DNA of 64,000 bases from Lantana camara (lineage: Eukaryota; Streptophyta; Magnoliopsida; Lamiales; Verbenaceae), in the NCBI GenBank assembly GCA_037501455.1, contig CM074863.1, positions 55,843,501-55,907,500 on the forward strand. The letters are read 5' to 3'. This document shows positions 11,418 to 22,430 of the stretch, one piece after another (the stretch's first letter is position 1; each line of letters begins with the position of its first letter). The notes beneath the pieces are model-generated. The model saw only the letters and a program-made list of their open reading frames with translations, had not been told where the DNA came from and did not search any database. Both the position numbers and the translations under genes were made by a program.

Positions 11418-14400
11418 TGTGACATCCCGTATTCTCGAAGGGCGTCCTGACGATATTAACAAGTAAGTCTCTACACTTGTGTGTGTTTAATTTAAGAGTT
11501 CTTGAATTATGTGATTTAATATAAATCCAATTTAATATGTGATCATTTGGATTATTCTAAAATTAATGGTTAAGTTGATTTTAAATCCATCATGTTACTT
11601 AACTTGTTTAATTTCGGTTTACTTGAATTCCTTGAGATTAATTGTCAATCATGTGTTTACGAAGTGTCGTTAAATTGTACGAAAGGTTTCTAAAATTAAA
11701 TTGAATTAAACTCTAATTTGTAAATCTCTCTCTTTCATTTTAATTTATAAAATTAATTCGGAGCTTGAATGTTTATTCGTAACTTTACCAATTTTATTTA
11801 CGATTATTTGTATGTGCTATTACTCTTTGCTACGCGATAAGGATACCCGGTTGTATATAGCTTGTGCACAAGACACATTTCTCCCAATCTCTTTTCTCTC
11901 TCTCCTCTCCCACTCTCTCCTGCGGGTCACTATGCGCGGCTTCGGTTACGAGCCCATAACTCGTTCGTTTCTCGACGGAATTCAACAAACGAATAGTCCA
12001 TTTCGATTATCTCGACGAGGCGTACGCAAGAGTACCAATTTCACTGTCTAACGATGAACGGTAGTGGAGTTATGGCTGGATTTCAGTAGCAGCGGCGGAG
12101 GTGTCAGACCGCCGCCACTTCACCGGCCTTCACGGCGGTTTCCGGCCATCCCCTCGATGCACGCGCCCCATGCCCAGAAACTACACTTCCTAGCCCACCG
12201 TTTGACGTCGGCGGCGCGGCCATCGGAGCCGCGACGGCGCCGCACGCGCCGCCTGAAGCTCGCAGCGGCGGCGCCCGTTCATGTAGCGGCGTGATTTCGC
12301 CGCTTCCGGCGGTGGTTTTCGACGGGGCTTGATGGTTTCCAAGGTTGTTCGACCTCCTGAGTTCATTTACAGCATCAATTTCACCAGATCTTGGCCGTGG
12401 GTGGTGGTTCCGGCGACATGGGCGGCGGCAGATTATTCAGCGGCCAACGGGGGCCTTTTCCGGCCATCTTTTGGCCTCGGGCTCTTCACGAAAGTTGTTC
12501 GGAACGACGAGAACTAGTAGTCTGTGATCACGCGACTCCAGATTTAGCTAATTGGCGGTGAATCACGGCGGCATAGTGGTGGTGTAACGGCGGCGCTAGC
12601 TCCGAGGATTTTTTCGGTAAGCTACCTTAGGGCTTTCGAAGAGCTCGTCATGGGTAAGACAACGCCTCTTTCGGATCGCATTTTGGTTCACCAGTTTGGA
12701 AGTAATTTGAGTTTGAAGATTTTAGGGTTTTCGTGTTCTTAGATCTGAAATTGGAGGAGATTGACTTGGAATTTTCAGAAATTGATCGAGCATTCGGAAC
12801 GGGCACGAAGACTTCATTCAGGATTGATTTTTCGGGATTTTTCCGGCGACCTTCGGCGGCGGCCCGGCCAAATTCCGGCAGCTACAGTGGTGGCGTTCCG
12901 GCTGCATCTGGTCAGAATGTTCGTCACGTTGTGGTGAGTTCAACGCCACTTTTCGTTCGTTAATCGGACACTCGATCTATTTATTACGAATTATTTTGCG
13001 TAATTATGATTATTTGAATTAATTGTTTTAAGTGCAAATAAATTGGTTATTGTTGGTTTGTTGATCGAGATGTATTCCAATCATATATGAAAACATGTAT
13101 TGAATGGATTGTGATATGCATGAATGTTTCGATTTACAATTTGAATTCCGATGTGATGAATTTACGCTATTTGTTAAGTACGAAGGGGTGTTAGTGTAAT
13201 ATCTAGAAACTAATCTCTTATGTGACTAAATGAACTTGAATGATATTTTAGAAGAACGAACATATTGTGATTTCTCTATATGAATTTGAGACGTTCTCCA
13301 TGTTATGTTTGTTTTAAATTGTGTTTCAAATATAAAATTGATATACATGAAGGATGCTTGAACAACTTGAGACTTGATGCATGATAGGAGTTAGAATTTT
13401 AATATCTTGATTTACTCTTACTACTCGGAAATGGTATATTATGAATTACGATAAATTGATAATTGTCATGCTTGTAAGTAATTAATTCCTAGTTGAATAA
13501 TTGTATAAACAATTTAAATGAACAATTATGTTTAGCAATCGACTAAGGGGATGTATGTGTAATAATTCTAAACTTTTATAAATAACTTAGGGGATGTAAG
13601 TGTAATATTTATGAAACTATGAATGTGACTTGAACTTGTGTACCAAACATGTTGTGAAGTTGTAAAGTATGATCTTAAGTGAATTAAATGCACTCTTTAT
13701 TTATATCAAGCATGCTATCTACGTACAACAACCTTGTATGTTTATATGATCAAGTTGCTCTTACTTATGCACTTTACAACTCGTCATGAACTTGATGCTT
13801 AATTCTAATATTATAATTGAACCCTGTGACATTGGATGATTTAATATGCATTTTGTGAATACATTGACTTCCTAAATTGATCTTGCATCTTTGGATATGG
13901 AATTGCATGATGGTTGCTTACAAATATGACCTTGTTGAGCATTGATATGCCTTGAATGACCACGACACCTTATCAAAGCACAACATGAACACTTATGCAT
14001 AACCACGATCATGTTGAGCAACGTCGTGCGTCTTGTTTGGTTCATATAGAGTCTAAGTCTGGGCTTCTGTATGTCTTGTCACAGAGTTTGGTGGTGCCGG
14101 TGGGCCCGAGGTTTAGAGTGTTTGGCCCTTCACACTCTCAGACTCTACTTTCACGAGGTGAGGTTTAGGATTTTGTATAGTTATGCGACCTATGGCCTTA
14201 ATATGCTGATTTCAACCCTTGCATGCGAGTATATCTATTATAAATACGTATGTGTTGGATATTATATGTTTATGACCTTGTGAATCAGCTCTATTTTGGA
14301 AAATTAGATATGAAATCATATGTAAGTTGTTTTGAAAAGTTATGATTTGTTCTGTAGCGAGTTAGCCATGATATATGGTATCTGTTCTATTCTGTTCTGT

Positions 14401-15510
14401 TCTGTTATGGATCCGAGGAGCTATGGGTAAGGAATCCCTGGGACGGTATAGGGCCGTCAGGGCTCGGCCTGTGCATAGTCTCCATTTGAGATATCATCGC
14501 GCGACTCAGGGAGATAGGGGAGGTGTGATATCTTGAGCCTTCGGTGTACAGCCGGGGAGGACTCTTGTGGGTTCGCTACCCCTTGAGGGTTTGTCTGTTA
14601 TGGATGGTTTGGGGACGGTACATCTCCTCCATGATTGGTGTGACGGTTGGATTGATTTTTGTATTCTATGATTTGATATGTTCTGAGGAGTAACGGTTGG
14701 AAGCTCGTACTCGCCGAGCATGTGATCTATTCTGTGTGGGAATCATGAATCGAGATAGAGTTTCTGAAATGTTTTCTAAAACTTATACTTATAACTATTT
14801 TTTGGGTACTTTTGGAAATGTTTTGGTATGCAACACCTATCTCCGGTTCATGAGTCCACCCTTCTGATATGTGCTATGGTCTATATATATACAGTGGGTG
14901 TGCGTTAGCCCCCTCACTCAGTCAGTTGACTGACACCTCATTTTATCTTTTAGTTGCAGGTTTCCTTTTGGTTTGAGCTAGGCGGATGTGAGTCTTCTGG
15001 GTCACACTTGTCGGTTTAGTTGGTGTTAAGATGCATTTGTCACATACTCTATTTATGTTATATATTCTTATTTCACTTTTGCAGATTATGTTTTATGTTG
15101 TACTTAAACTTAAACCCGTGTGGGGTTAGTATGCTAGCATTTGGATGTAATTAGCTATTCTGTTGATACTTATGTTGGTTTATTATGTTGCAATGATTTG
15201 AGATTCGGGACTAGGTACCTATGCTAGTTGAACTCGTCACTTGTTATGTATGTTGATATTCAGGACTAGGTATCTATGCTAGTTGAACCCGTCACTTATT
15301 TTGTACGTTGATTTAATTGCTTCCGCTATCTGATGATAATTGTTTAAATTGCTTCCGCGCTCTGACTCTGTCGAGTTAGATCCGCCTAGTCTAGTGTGGG
15401 AGTTGGTCTCCCATTCGCTTTGATTCGGATTCGGGTATGGACTTTCCATTTCGTGACCGGGTCTGGGTCTTAGTGCGGGGGATGTGGCATCCTCCGTTTG
15501 GGGTGTTACA
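11418..15510 (+). mobile_element. solo LTR, family B-like
   Basis: Begins tgtgacatcccg and ends ggggtgttaca. The flanks ggaaa (11413-11417) and cgaaa (15511-15515) match at four of five positions, consistent with an aged target duplication. The 3' half (from about 14040) closely resembles the LTR at 39040-41926, including the shared block near 14400-14720. A pyrimidine-rich acceptor TTTTAGTTGCAG lies at 14948-14959 and is followed by gagctaggcgg. A donor-like CG|GTAAG is at 12617. A TATA-like gtatatagc is at about 11849. No credible ORF. Confidence 0.8.
12060..12960. other. GC-rich block inside solo LTR
   Basis: About 900 bp markedly richer in G+C than its surroundings, with many cggcgg, ccggcc and gccgcc motifs. 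The two short open frames here overlap one another on the same strand and show no domain. It lies across the expected donor and cassette region of this LTR and may be its counterpart of the palindrome clusters, but I see no clear repeated palindrome. Confidence 0.4.
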
Positions 15511-15549
15511 CGAAATCTTCATACAGGACTGCTGCTGCTCGACTGTAAT

Positions 15550-15606
15550 GCATCTCCCCGGGTGGGGAGATTTTGTGCGTGAAAGTGCCCGGCCGAGGAG
15601 GCACTA
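15550..15606 (+). repeat. palindrome cluster type 2 (CTCCCCG...GGGGAG) in LTR
   Basis: Contains atctccccgggtggggagat (15551-15570) and agtgcccggccgaggaggcact (about 15584). After removing the nested LTR it lies roughly 630 bp after the candidate donor at 10820. Confidence 0.7.
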
Positions 15607-15679
15607 TGCAGTAGCTGGTTGCAGCTTTTTTTCCTTCTTTGTGCATGCATTATGATTGTGTTGGGAAGTTGTTGAGTGT

Positions 15680-15960
15680 ATATATAAGTATATATATATA
15701 TATTTGTACCATATATTAATGCATGCTTGAATTATTGTTGAATTGTGCATGTGTGTGCACGTAATTATATATATATATATATATTACATGAAACATGCAT
15801 GCATGTATACGCATATATATATATATGTGTGTGTGTGTGTGTATGTGTGTGTGTGTGTGTGTTTTCGTATTTGTGCATGCATGAGTATTATATATATTAT
15901 GTGTATGTACGTATATATATAATATATAATGTATGCATGTAGTTTGTGTACGTAGTATAT
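15680..15960. repeat. AT/GT/ATGC microsatellite block
   Basis: Alternating (AT)n, (GT)n and repeated gcatgcatg segments. The apparent ORFs on both strands are translations of these simple repeats. Confidence 0.85.
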
Positions 15961-16764
15961 ACATTATTTAATGCATGTATGAATTATGAGAATGAAGTAT
16001 GATTTTAATGCATGCATGTAGTGTACGTAAGTATTAAGTATTAATTGTTATTTCTAATTTATATTTATAATGATAGGTCGATGAATTGTTTACCCTATAT
16101 GAAATTATGGAAATTAATTGATACCATTTCATGTTCATGTTTATGTAAATAACTTTGTTTTATCTAATTCCTAATTTAAGCTTAATATGGTATGTGTTTG
16201 AGATTATTACATGGAGTGTATGGCTCGAGTTCAATTGCTTCGTGAAAAATCGTAGAACGATTGAATATGAACCCTTCAAATGTTGAACGTGCTTGAACGT
16301 ATTGAGTGAATTGCTTGATTTCATGACTCCCCAACGTTATTTTACTTCTTATGCATTTCATATCATGTTCATTGCATGTCGTGCGTCATATATGGTTCAT
16401 TTGGAGTCTTGAGTCTCACGAGCACGTTACATTATGCTTTGTACAGTTTTCTCCAGGGTGGAGATGCCGGGTTCATAGGTTACTCCCAAGTCTTCTTTTC
16501 TTCTTGATATCGTTCGGTAAGGTGTAACAGCTTCTTTGTAGGTTTGGAGTGCTAGGCGGGAAGTCAAGTCTGTCAGGTTTATTAGTCTAGTTCCCGCCTA
16601 GCCTTATGAGTGAGTGAGTCCCCGTTCGCTGTGAGCTGGGTTCATGTATGGATTTTCTATTTCATGTGTAGATCGGGCCCATAGTGCGGGGGATGTGGCG
16701 CCTTTCCGGTTGGGGTGCTACAAGCCATACCTGTACGACTGAAAAGTCGGGGCATTACACTAAG

Positions 16765-17480
16765 GGGTTCGAAAATTTGGCTCTCGCGTGACTTGGGATT
16801 CACACCTAATCTAAATGGCTTCAAGAATTTGGGAGAATTCTATTGATCTCTTTCTTCTCGTTTTATGTTTCTTTCTTTACGCATGTTATATCGCTAGCAC
16901 TTTCCCTAACATGATTTGAATCTAGGTTGGTGTGGATTATTACTCTAGAGGAAACATACTTTGGAATCTGAAATAGAAAGAATCTTTCGAGGGACGAGGG
17001 TTGCCATTACCGCATAAAGCGCGTTTGAGGGCAGCACAAAACGTATCAAGAAAGCGGCGATTCTTGTAAGTCCGATCTTGCTTTTTGGGAAAATTTTTAA
17101 ATTCCGTTGCGATTTCTGATCGCATTTTCCGAACACAGGGATGTGCCTGTTCCAAGGAATGTCCCAGTGTTTGACCGCTTGGGGGGCTAGGGTCCATTTC
17201 GACGCCTACTTGCGAGCCAACAAGGGACACTGGGTCGGCCCCAATGACCTCAGGAATCAGCTCCCCAGGGGAGGACAACAATAACAACAACAACAGCAGC
17301 AACAGCCGTATCATCCCGACCCAGGCCATGGGTCGGAATATTTCGCCCCAAAGGAGGAAGTGTCCTCCCACGTTCCCCATGGGCAAGCTCCCAGAGCACG
17401 GATGCCCATGTAACAGGACGATCACCCTCCCCAGCATCAGGGAAGGGTGTGTCGCAGTGAAAGGGAGGCGAAATCCCCCT
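16765..17480 (+). other. Tat-type element leader and gag N-terminal remains
   Basis: This continues 1-80 after the nested LTR. It is mostly uninterpretable, but 17275-17320 encodes a Gln/Asn-rich stretch (repeated aac/cag triplets), as often found in gag N-termini. A minus-strand open frame of 209 codons crossing it has no recognisable feature and is antisense to the gag relic. No primer site is recognised. Confidence 0.4.
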
Positions 17481-17481
17481 T

Positions 17482-18265
17482 TTGCGATGCAATCATTGAT
17501 ACGAAGGTGGTGGATAAGGTCCCCACCAATCTGCCCACTTATCACGGGAACACCGATCCCATGAAACATTGTTCAAAATTTGAGGCTCAGGTCAGCCTCT
17601 ATGGCCACAACAACCTCATCTAGGCCAAGATCTTTGAAACCACGCACGAGGGTCCAGCCCAAGACTGGTTTGATAGACTGGCCCCTCACAACATCCGACA
17701 CTATGCCCACCTAGCCGAGAAGTTTAAGGCCCATTTCTCCTCCATGGCAGGAGTCAACTCCCATCGACCTACCTCTACAACATCATTCAAGAGGAAGGCA
17801 AAACTTTGAGGAGCTTCTTCACTCACTTCCGAGGTCGTTGTCAAGGTGGAGCACCCAGGGATAGACGTTTTGACTCAGACCCTCCACAATGCCATCCGCC
17901 ATGCGGAATGCACCGACAAAATCATCCTCCAGTTATCTCAGAACATGGAGGAAGTCATGGCCATAACCCGCCGTTTCATGTTGCTACTGCAAACTGATTT
18001 TCCAGGTCCGACCCACCTAGGTCGGAACCACCTAAGCTCTCCGACAGGATGGAGCAAAGGCTCAAAAGAGATAGCCTTCAGGAGGCGGGGCCAAGAAAGC
18101 CTACACCTATTGGTCTGCCCCATAGAGGAAATCTATGAGGTCATGGACAGGGGGCTACTCAAAAAGCCCAAGCAGCTGAAGGAGACCAAAAAGGCCAAAG
18201 AGTCTGGCAAACGCTGTGCTTACCACATGTAACCTGGGCATTAGACTTCCAAATGCATCGCCTTG
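17482..18265 (+). pseudogene. Tat-type gag relic
   Basis: Frame-by-frame reading gives LPTYHGNTDPMKH, then QVSLYGHNNLI, FETTHEGPAQDWFDRLAP and LAEKFKAHFSSMAG. This is the order of motifs in Tat/Retand-type gag capsid (a retrotransposon_gag domain). A degraded zinc knuckle CAYH..PGH.TSKC spans 18214-18252 with two stops inside. Several stops and frameshifts make it nonfunctional. It would have formed the particle of the Tat element. Confidence 0.75.
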
Positions 18266-18579
18266 CGTGAGGAGGTTGAGAGGTTGATCCAGGGAGGCCA
18301 TCTAATGGAGTTTGTCAAAAAGCTAGATGAACGAGCCCACCAGGCCTTCGACCTAAGAGACTCGCCACCACCCAGGAGAGGGTGCAAGCCGCCACTCGAG
18401 AAACCTGAAGAGGGGAACCCCCACAACCTGCCTACCAATGAAATATTCATGATCGCAAGGGGCCCGTAGGGGAAGATTCGAAGACCGCTCGCAAGCGGTC
18501 GAGGCGACAGGTGGGTCGAGAGCTCTATGAGCCCAGAGAAGTGATGTAGGTGGAGTCCGGAAGAGAATGACTAGAGCAG

Positions 18580-19032
18580 GAGATTTCCTTTAGTGATAGG
18601 GATTTTGTACCAGTGATGCCACGGGACGGCGGAATGCCGAGTTGTCCGATGGTAGTCACCCTTGATGTTGCCAATTGCGTTGTACACAAAACCTTTGTTG
18701 ATAGTGGAAGCTCAACCAACATTATCGTTTACTCGACCTTGCAAAAAATGAACATTCAAGAGCCCATTAAGACACCATTGACGGTTTTTAATAGATCAGA
18801 AGTCTATTCGAAGGGACGAGTTTAGCTCACCACCTCAATGGGGAGGTTACCGAAGAGAGCCACCCAGCTGATAGAATACCTGGTAGTGGAGGGCCCTTCT
18901 GCCTATAACATCATAATAGGGCGACCAGCCCTTACAAGCTTCCGGGCGGTAATCTCCACGTACCACCAAACCATCAAGCTGCCGACCCCGTATGGGATCG
19001 GGGAACTCAGATGCAACATACCAGAATCCTAG
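18580..19032 (+). pseudogene. Tat-type aspartic protease relic
   Basis: One frame from about 18613 with a stop at 18823. The active-site motif is FVDSGSSTNII (DSGSS variant typical of Tat elements). It is followed by EGPSAYNIIIGRPALTSF and VISTYH, the flap and C-terminal protease signature. It ends at TAG 19030. It would have processed the polyprotein. Confidence in the family is high; the gene is dead. Confidence 0.82.
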
Positions 19033-19088
19033 GAATGTTATTCCATCTCCATGGAGAAGGTGAAGCTCCCCAATAAAACCATTGTCCT

Positions 19089-19895
19089 TTGCTAAACGTG
19101 GACGACTTTCTGGATATAGAGCTCGTCGACCCAGAAGACCCAACAACAAAAATGTGCTCCAAGAAAATGACCTCCACCATCATAAGAAAGAAGAGAAAGC
19201 TGGATGATGGGAAGATAGCGGCAGCGGGTGCCATTGTCCCTGTTCAACTGATCCTTGATGATGAAGAAAAAACTACCAACATTGGAGCGAACCTGAAAGG
19301 TAAGCAGCAATGCATGCTTATTCAATTCCTATAGGAGAATGCAGATGTGTTCGCCTGGAAGTCCTCAGACTTGGTCGGCATAGACCCAAAAGTCGTCGAA
19401 CATCATTTGAATATCGACCCAAGTTTTCGGCCCATCAAGCAGCGATTGAGGATGCAGAGTGACGAACGCAATGAGATAATCGAGCAGGAAGTCAATAAGC
19501 TTCTGGATGCTGGATATATCACGCCAGAAAAGTATGTGGACTGGCTCTGCAACGTGGTTTTAGCCACCAAAACCGGAGGGAAGTGGCGCATGTGCAACGA
19601 TTTCACAGATTTGAACAAAGCCTGCCCCAAGGATCCTTATCCTCTTCCCCGGATTGACCAATTGGTCGATTCAACTGCTGGCTGTGAACTCTTGAGCATG
19701 ATGGATGCCTTCCAAGGCTACTATCAGATATTCATGGCTCAGAAGGACAAGAAGAAGACCATCATGGTCAAGGGCATATACTATTTTGAGGTCATGCCTT
19801 TTGGGTTAAAAAACGCCGGCGCCACTTACCAGAGGCTGGTGAACAAAGTTTTTGAACAAGAGATTGGAAGGCTGAAATCCGGGTCGGACGTTTGA
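19089..19895 (+). pseudogene. Tat-type reverse transcriptase, fingers and palm
   Basis: A frame with one TAG (19332) contains VFAWKSSDLVGIDP, CNDFTDLNKACPKDPYPLP, MMDAFQGYYQI (first catalytic Asp) and VMPFGLKNAGATYQRLV. These are RT blocks in correct order with Tat-type wording. It breaks just before the YVDD box: the sequence jumps from EQEIGR to the connection segment beyond the catalytic loop, so the second metal-binding motif is deleted. Confidence 0.88.
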
Positions 19896-20640
19896 TCTGC
19901 TGCACAAGTATCGGATGAAATTGAACCCAAATAAATGCTCATTTGGAGTTGAAGGAGGGAAATTCCTGGGCTATATTGTTAGTCAAAGGGGAATTGATGC
20001 CAACCCAGAAAAGATCCTAGCGCTGAAAGCATCAACAGGCCCCACATAATCAAAGACGTTCAGCGTCTTGTGGGTCGAAGCATCTAATTAAATAGGTTCA
20101 TCTTTCGTTCTTCCGAGAAAAACCTCTCTTTCTTTAAAATTTTGCGTAATATAAAGAAATTTGAATGGACTGATGAATGTGATGAGGCCTTTGAGAGGCT
20201 CAAAGAATATCTTGCATCCCCCCTCTCCCCTTGTTAGCTAAACTAATTACAGCGGAAACCATGTACGTGTACCTGGCGGTCACTGAGGAGGGGGTCAGCT
20301 CAATGCTGGTCGCCCTGCGTGAAAGGAAACACATGCTGGTGTACTATGTGAGCAAGATATTGCATGGCGCGAAAACATGCTACCTGGAGATTGAAAAGTT
20401 CGCTCTGGCACTTGTACACACGTCCAGGAAGCTGAGGCCCTATTTCTAGTCCCACTCCATTGTGGTCCTCACAGACCAAAGTTTACGCCAAGTCTTAGAG
20501 AAACCTAAGACTGCAAGGAGGATAGTAAAATGGGCTATTGAGCTAAGCCAATTTGACATCAGCTATCAACCTAGAGCTGCCTACTAGGCCCAAATCCTTG
20601 CAGATTTGCTCATCGAGAAAGATGACCCAAACAAGCAGAC
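19896..20640 (+). pseudogene. Tat-type RT thumb and first RNase H relic
   Basis: Shifted frames read RMKLNPNKCSFGVEGGKFLGY and IDANPEKI (RT thumb), then from 20231 a frame with LAKLITAETMYVYLAVTEE, KHMLVYYVSKIL and YLEIEKFALALV, followed after a stop by VVLTDQSLRQVL. This is the retroelement RNase H that degrades the RNA strand of the hybrid. Several stops and frame changes. Confidence 0.82.
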
Positions 20641-21444
20641 CCCACGCTCGGTGCTATAGACCATGTCGGTCGATGGCTCCTCAACCTCTCAGGGGGAGGT
20701 ATGGGGATATCCCTAATAAGCACAGAAGGACAAGAGCTTGGTTTCGCCATCTCTTTAGATTTCCCAGCCACCAATAATGAAGCGGAGTATGAGGCGCTCA
20801 TCGCAGGCCTCAAAATTGCCAAAGAACATGGGATTAAGAGGATCTCGGTGATCACAGATTCGCAATTGGTGTCGAGCCAAGTTGAAGGCTCTTATGAGGC
20901 ACGTGAAGACTCGATGATCAAGTATCTTGCTAAGGTCAAATCATTGGCATCTAAATTTAAAGAGGTCAAGCTGCAACTGGTCCCTGGGGAGGAAAACACG
21001 CGAGCAGATGCATTGTACAAATTCGCAAATGGAATGAGGGGTTATAAAGACCAAAACATCACTTACCTTTCAAGTCAAGGGCGGGTGATTGATGGAGATG
21101 CAGAAATGATATGTTCCATTGACCCAGCTGAGCCTTGCTGGCTTGATGAGTTCAGATTATACCTTAGGGATGGAGTCCTGCCCACTGACAAGAACGCGGC
21201 AGGGCACCTCAAGTACAAAGCAGTGAGTTATTCTCTTGATTCAGAAGGAAGACTATACAAGAGGGCATACATGGGACCAACAAAGAGATGTCTTCGTCCC
21301 TCTCGGGCCTTGGACGTACTGGAGGAAATCCATAACGGGCAGTGTGGAAATCATGCGGGTGGTCGATCCTTGGCAAATAAAGTGTCAAGGAGCAGGTTTT
21401 GTTGGCCTACTCTCAATGAAGACGCTAAGGAATACACCTGCTAA
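20641..21444 (+). pseudogene. second (archaeal-type) RNase H and integrase zinc domain
   Basis: After a start reading VDGSSTSQGEVW with stops, an open frame of 247 codons (20701-21444) contains ATNNEAEYEALIAGLKIAKE, ITDSQLVSSQVEG and ENTRADAL. These carry the acidic residues of an archaeal-like RNase H, the extra domain characteristic of the Tat clade. From about 21320, EIHNGQCGNHAGGR..FCWPTL gives the HHCC zinc-binding N-domain of integrase. TAA at 21442 breaks the frame. Confidence 0.88.
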
Positions 21445-21848
21445 TGTGTGAACGGTCAGAAACATGCCAACATCCTGCACCAGCACCCTGCGGAGATGGT
21501 TCCAGTCGATATTTGCTGGCTTGTTGATCAGTGGGGGATCGACATAGTAGGACCACTTCCGATCACAACCGGTCAGAGACAGTACCTGTTGGTCGCGATT
21601 GAGTATTTCTCCAAATGGGTTGAAGCCCAGCCAGTCGCGAAGATTACAGATAAGGTTATTCAAAACTTCCTCTGGCGAAACATCATCTGCAGATTTGGGA
21701 TCCCATGGGTCCTGATTAGCGATAACGAAACACAATTCCAAATCGCAAGCACCAGATCATATTGGTCAGACATGGGCATTAGTCAGCGTTTTGCATTAGT
21801 TGGCCACCCTCAAGCAAATGGCCAAGTAGAAGTCATCAACCGCATCAT
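21445..21848 (+). pseudogene. Tat-type integrase core, truncated
   Basis: In the same frame as the preceding segment: WGIDIVGPLP (Asp codon 21541), LISDNETQF (Asp codon 21721) and GQVEVINRII (Glu codon 21829). The second Asp and the Glu are separated by 35 residues, the DDX35E spacing of LTR-element integrases. All three catalytic residues are present, but the protein stops being integrase at about 21848, where it runs into the middle of a family A LTR. The open frame continues into that LTR only by chance. Confidence 0.88.
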
Positions 21849-22014
21849 TGTTGCAGTGTGTGTGTGTGTGTGTGGTTTTAGGGTGAGTTGGCTGCTCTTT
21901 TTACATCCTTTTCTTGCCTTAATTGCTGGCTTTGTTGCCTTATTTCGTGCCTCTACTGCTGTTGCTTGCTATGGAGGAAAACAGGGGCTGGAAGCCCTGC
22001 TACGCGACTGCAAC

Positions 22015-22168
22015 ATGCGAGCGGGCACGACCGCAGGAAAGCTGTTTTGGGTCGCGCCCGCGACCCTAAATTGCCCCAGTTTCGACTTGTTACCGTCTGT
22101 GCTGCTGCTACAGACAGAAGTAGCGGCCGCGACCCTTTTGTACTTATTTTGGTCACGGCCGCGACCTT
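22015..22168 (+). repeat. palindrome cluster type 1 in LTR 1
   Basis: Four GC-rich units: around gcgagcgggcacgaccgc, gggtcgcgcccgcgaccc (about 22050), agcggccgcgacc (about 22120) and ggtcacggccgcgacc (about 22151). Same layout as 30175-30328 and 42218-42371. Confidence 0.82.
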
Positions 22169-22280
22169 ATTTTTGAACATTTTCGTACCTTGCTATCTGT
22201 TGCTGCATATTTTGCTTCCTTTTTGTTTGAATCGTGCAACCTTGCTCATATGTTTATTATATTGCCTCAAGTTATGGTAT

Positions 22281-22282
22281 AT

Positions 22283-22317
<35 letters not shown>

Positions 22318-22387
22318 ATGTACTAAGCAGTTTGTGAATGTAATGAATATATATTATACATATAGAATATACATGTAGCTTATGTAC

Positions 22388-22427
<40 letters not shown>

Positions 22428-22430
22428 TGT
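22281..22430. repeat. (AT)n and (GT)n microsatellites
   Basis: tatatata followed by a (GT) run at about 22298-22318 and a long (AT)n tract at 22389-22424, separated by a short unique piece. It is shared in shorter or longer form by the related LTRs. Confidence 0.85.

Larger units (their letters stand above)
10003..16722 (+). mobile_element. solo LTR, family A (plus strand), inserted in the minus-strand LTR
   Basis: Begins tgtagcgccccgg and ends ttggggtgctaca, with perfect 5-bp duplications agcca at 9998-10002 and 16723-16727. After subtracting the nested LTR at 11418-15510 it is about 2.6 kb. It has a splice-donor-like AAG|GTGAG at 10820, type 2 palindromes at 15550-15605, an acceptor-like TTTGTAG|GT at 16540-16541, and then GCTAGGCGGG. 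No primer site or internal region follows. Confidence 0.88.
81..16759 (-). mobile_element. solo LTR, family A (minus strand), interrupted by nested elements
   Basis: On the plus strand it opens with tgtagcaccc and closes with ggggcattaca, flanked by the 5-bp duplication ctaag (76-80 and 16760-16764). Subtracting the Tekay-like element (1947-8645) and the solo LTR at 10003-16722 with their duplications leaves about 3.25 kb. No internal region or primer site accompanies it, so it is a solo LTR left by LTR-LTR recombination. Read on the minus strand it has a 5' splice-site-like AAG|GTAAGC at 9334, a palindrome cluster at 8656-8897, a 3' splice-site-like TGCAG|GT at 471-473 followed by a GGCGGG module (451-460), and the shared GCTTCCGC motif (at 249-256 in reverse). 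Confidence 0.85.

Noticed and set aside
12064..12294. Possible host exon in GC-rich sequence
   Set aside because: Arg/Pro/Ala-rich frame of 76 codons with an overlapping second frame nearby and no splice or domain support; it lies wholly inside a solo LTR.
15716..15964. Histidine/threonine-rich and cysteine/valine-rich ORFs on both strands
   Set aside because: Pure translations of (CA)n/(GT)n and (AT)n microsatellites.
16940..17569. 209-codon open frame on the minus strand
   Set aside because: It is antisense to the Tat gag relic, has no domain or typical composition, and is best explained as a shadow of GC-rich former coding sequence.
18483..18500. Hairpin gaccgct-cgca-agcggtc as a terminator or regulatory element
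   Set aside because: A 7-bp stem in degraded coding sequence of the Tat relic, with no conserved context; probably fortuitous.
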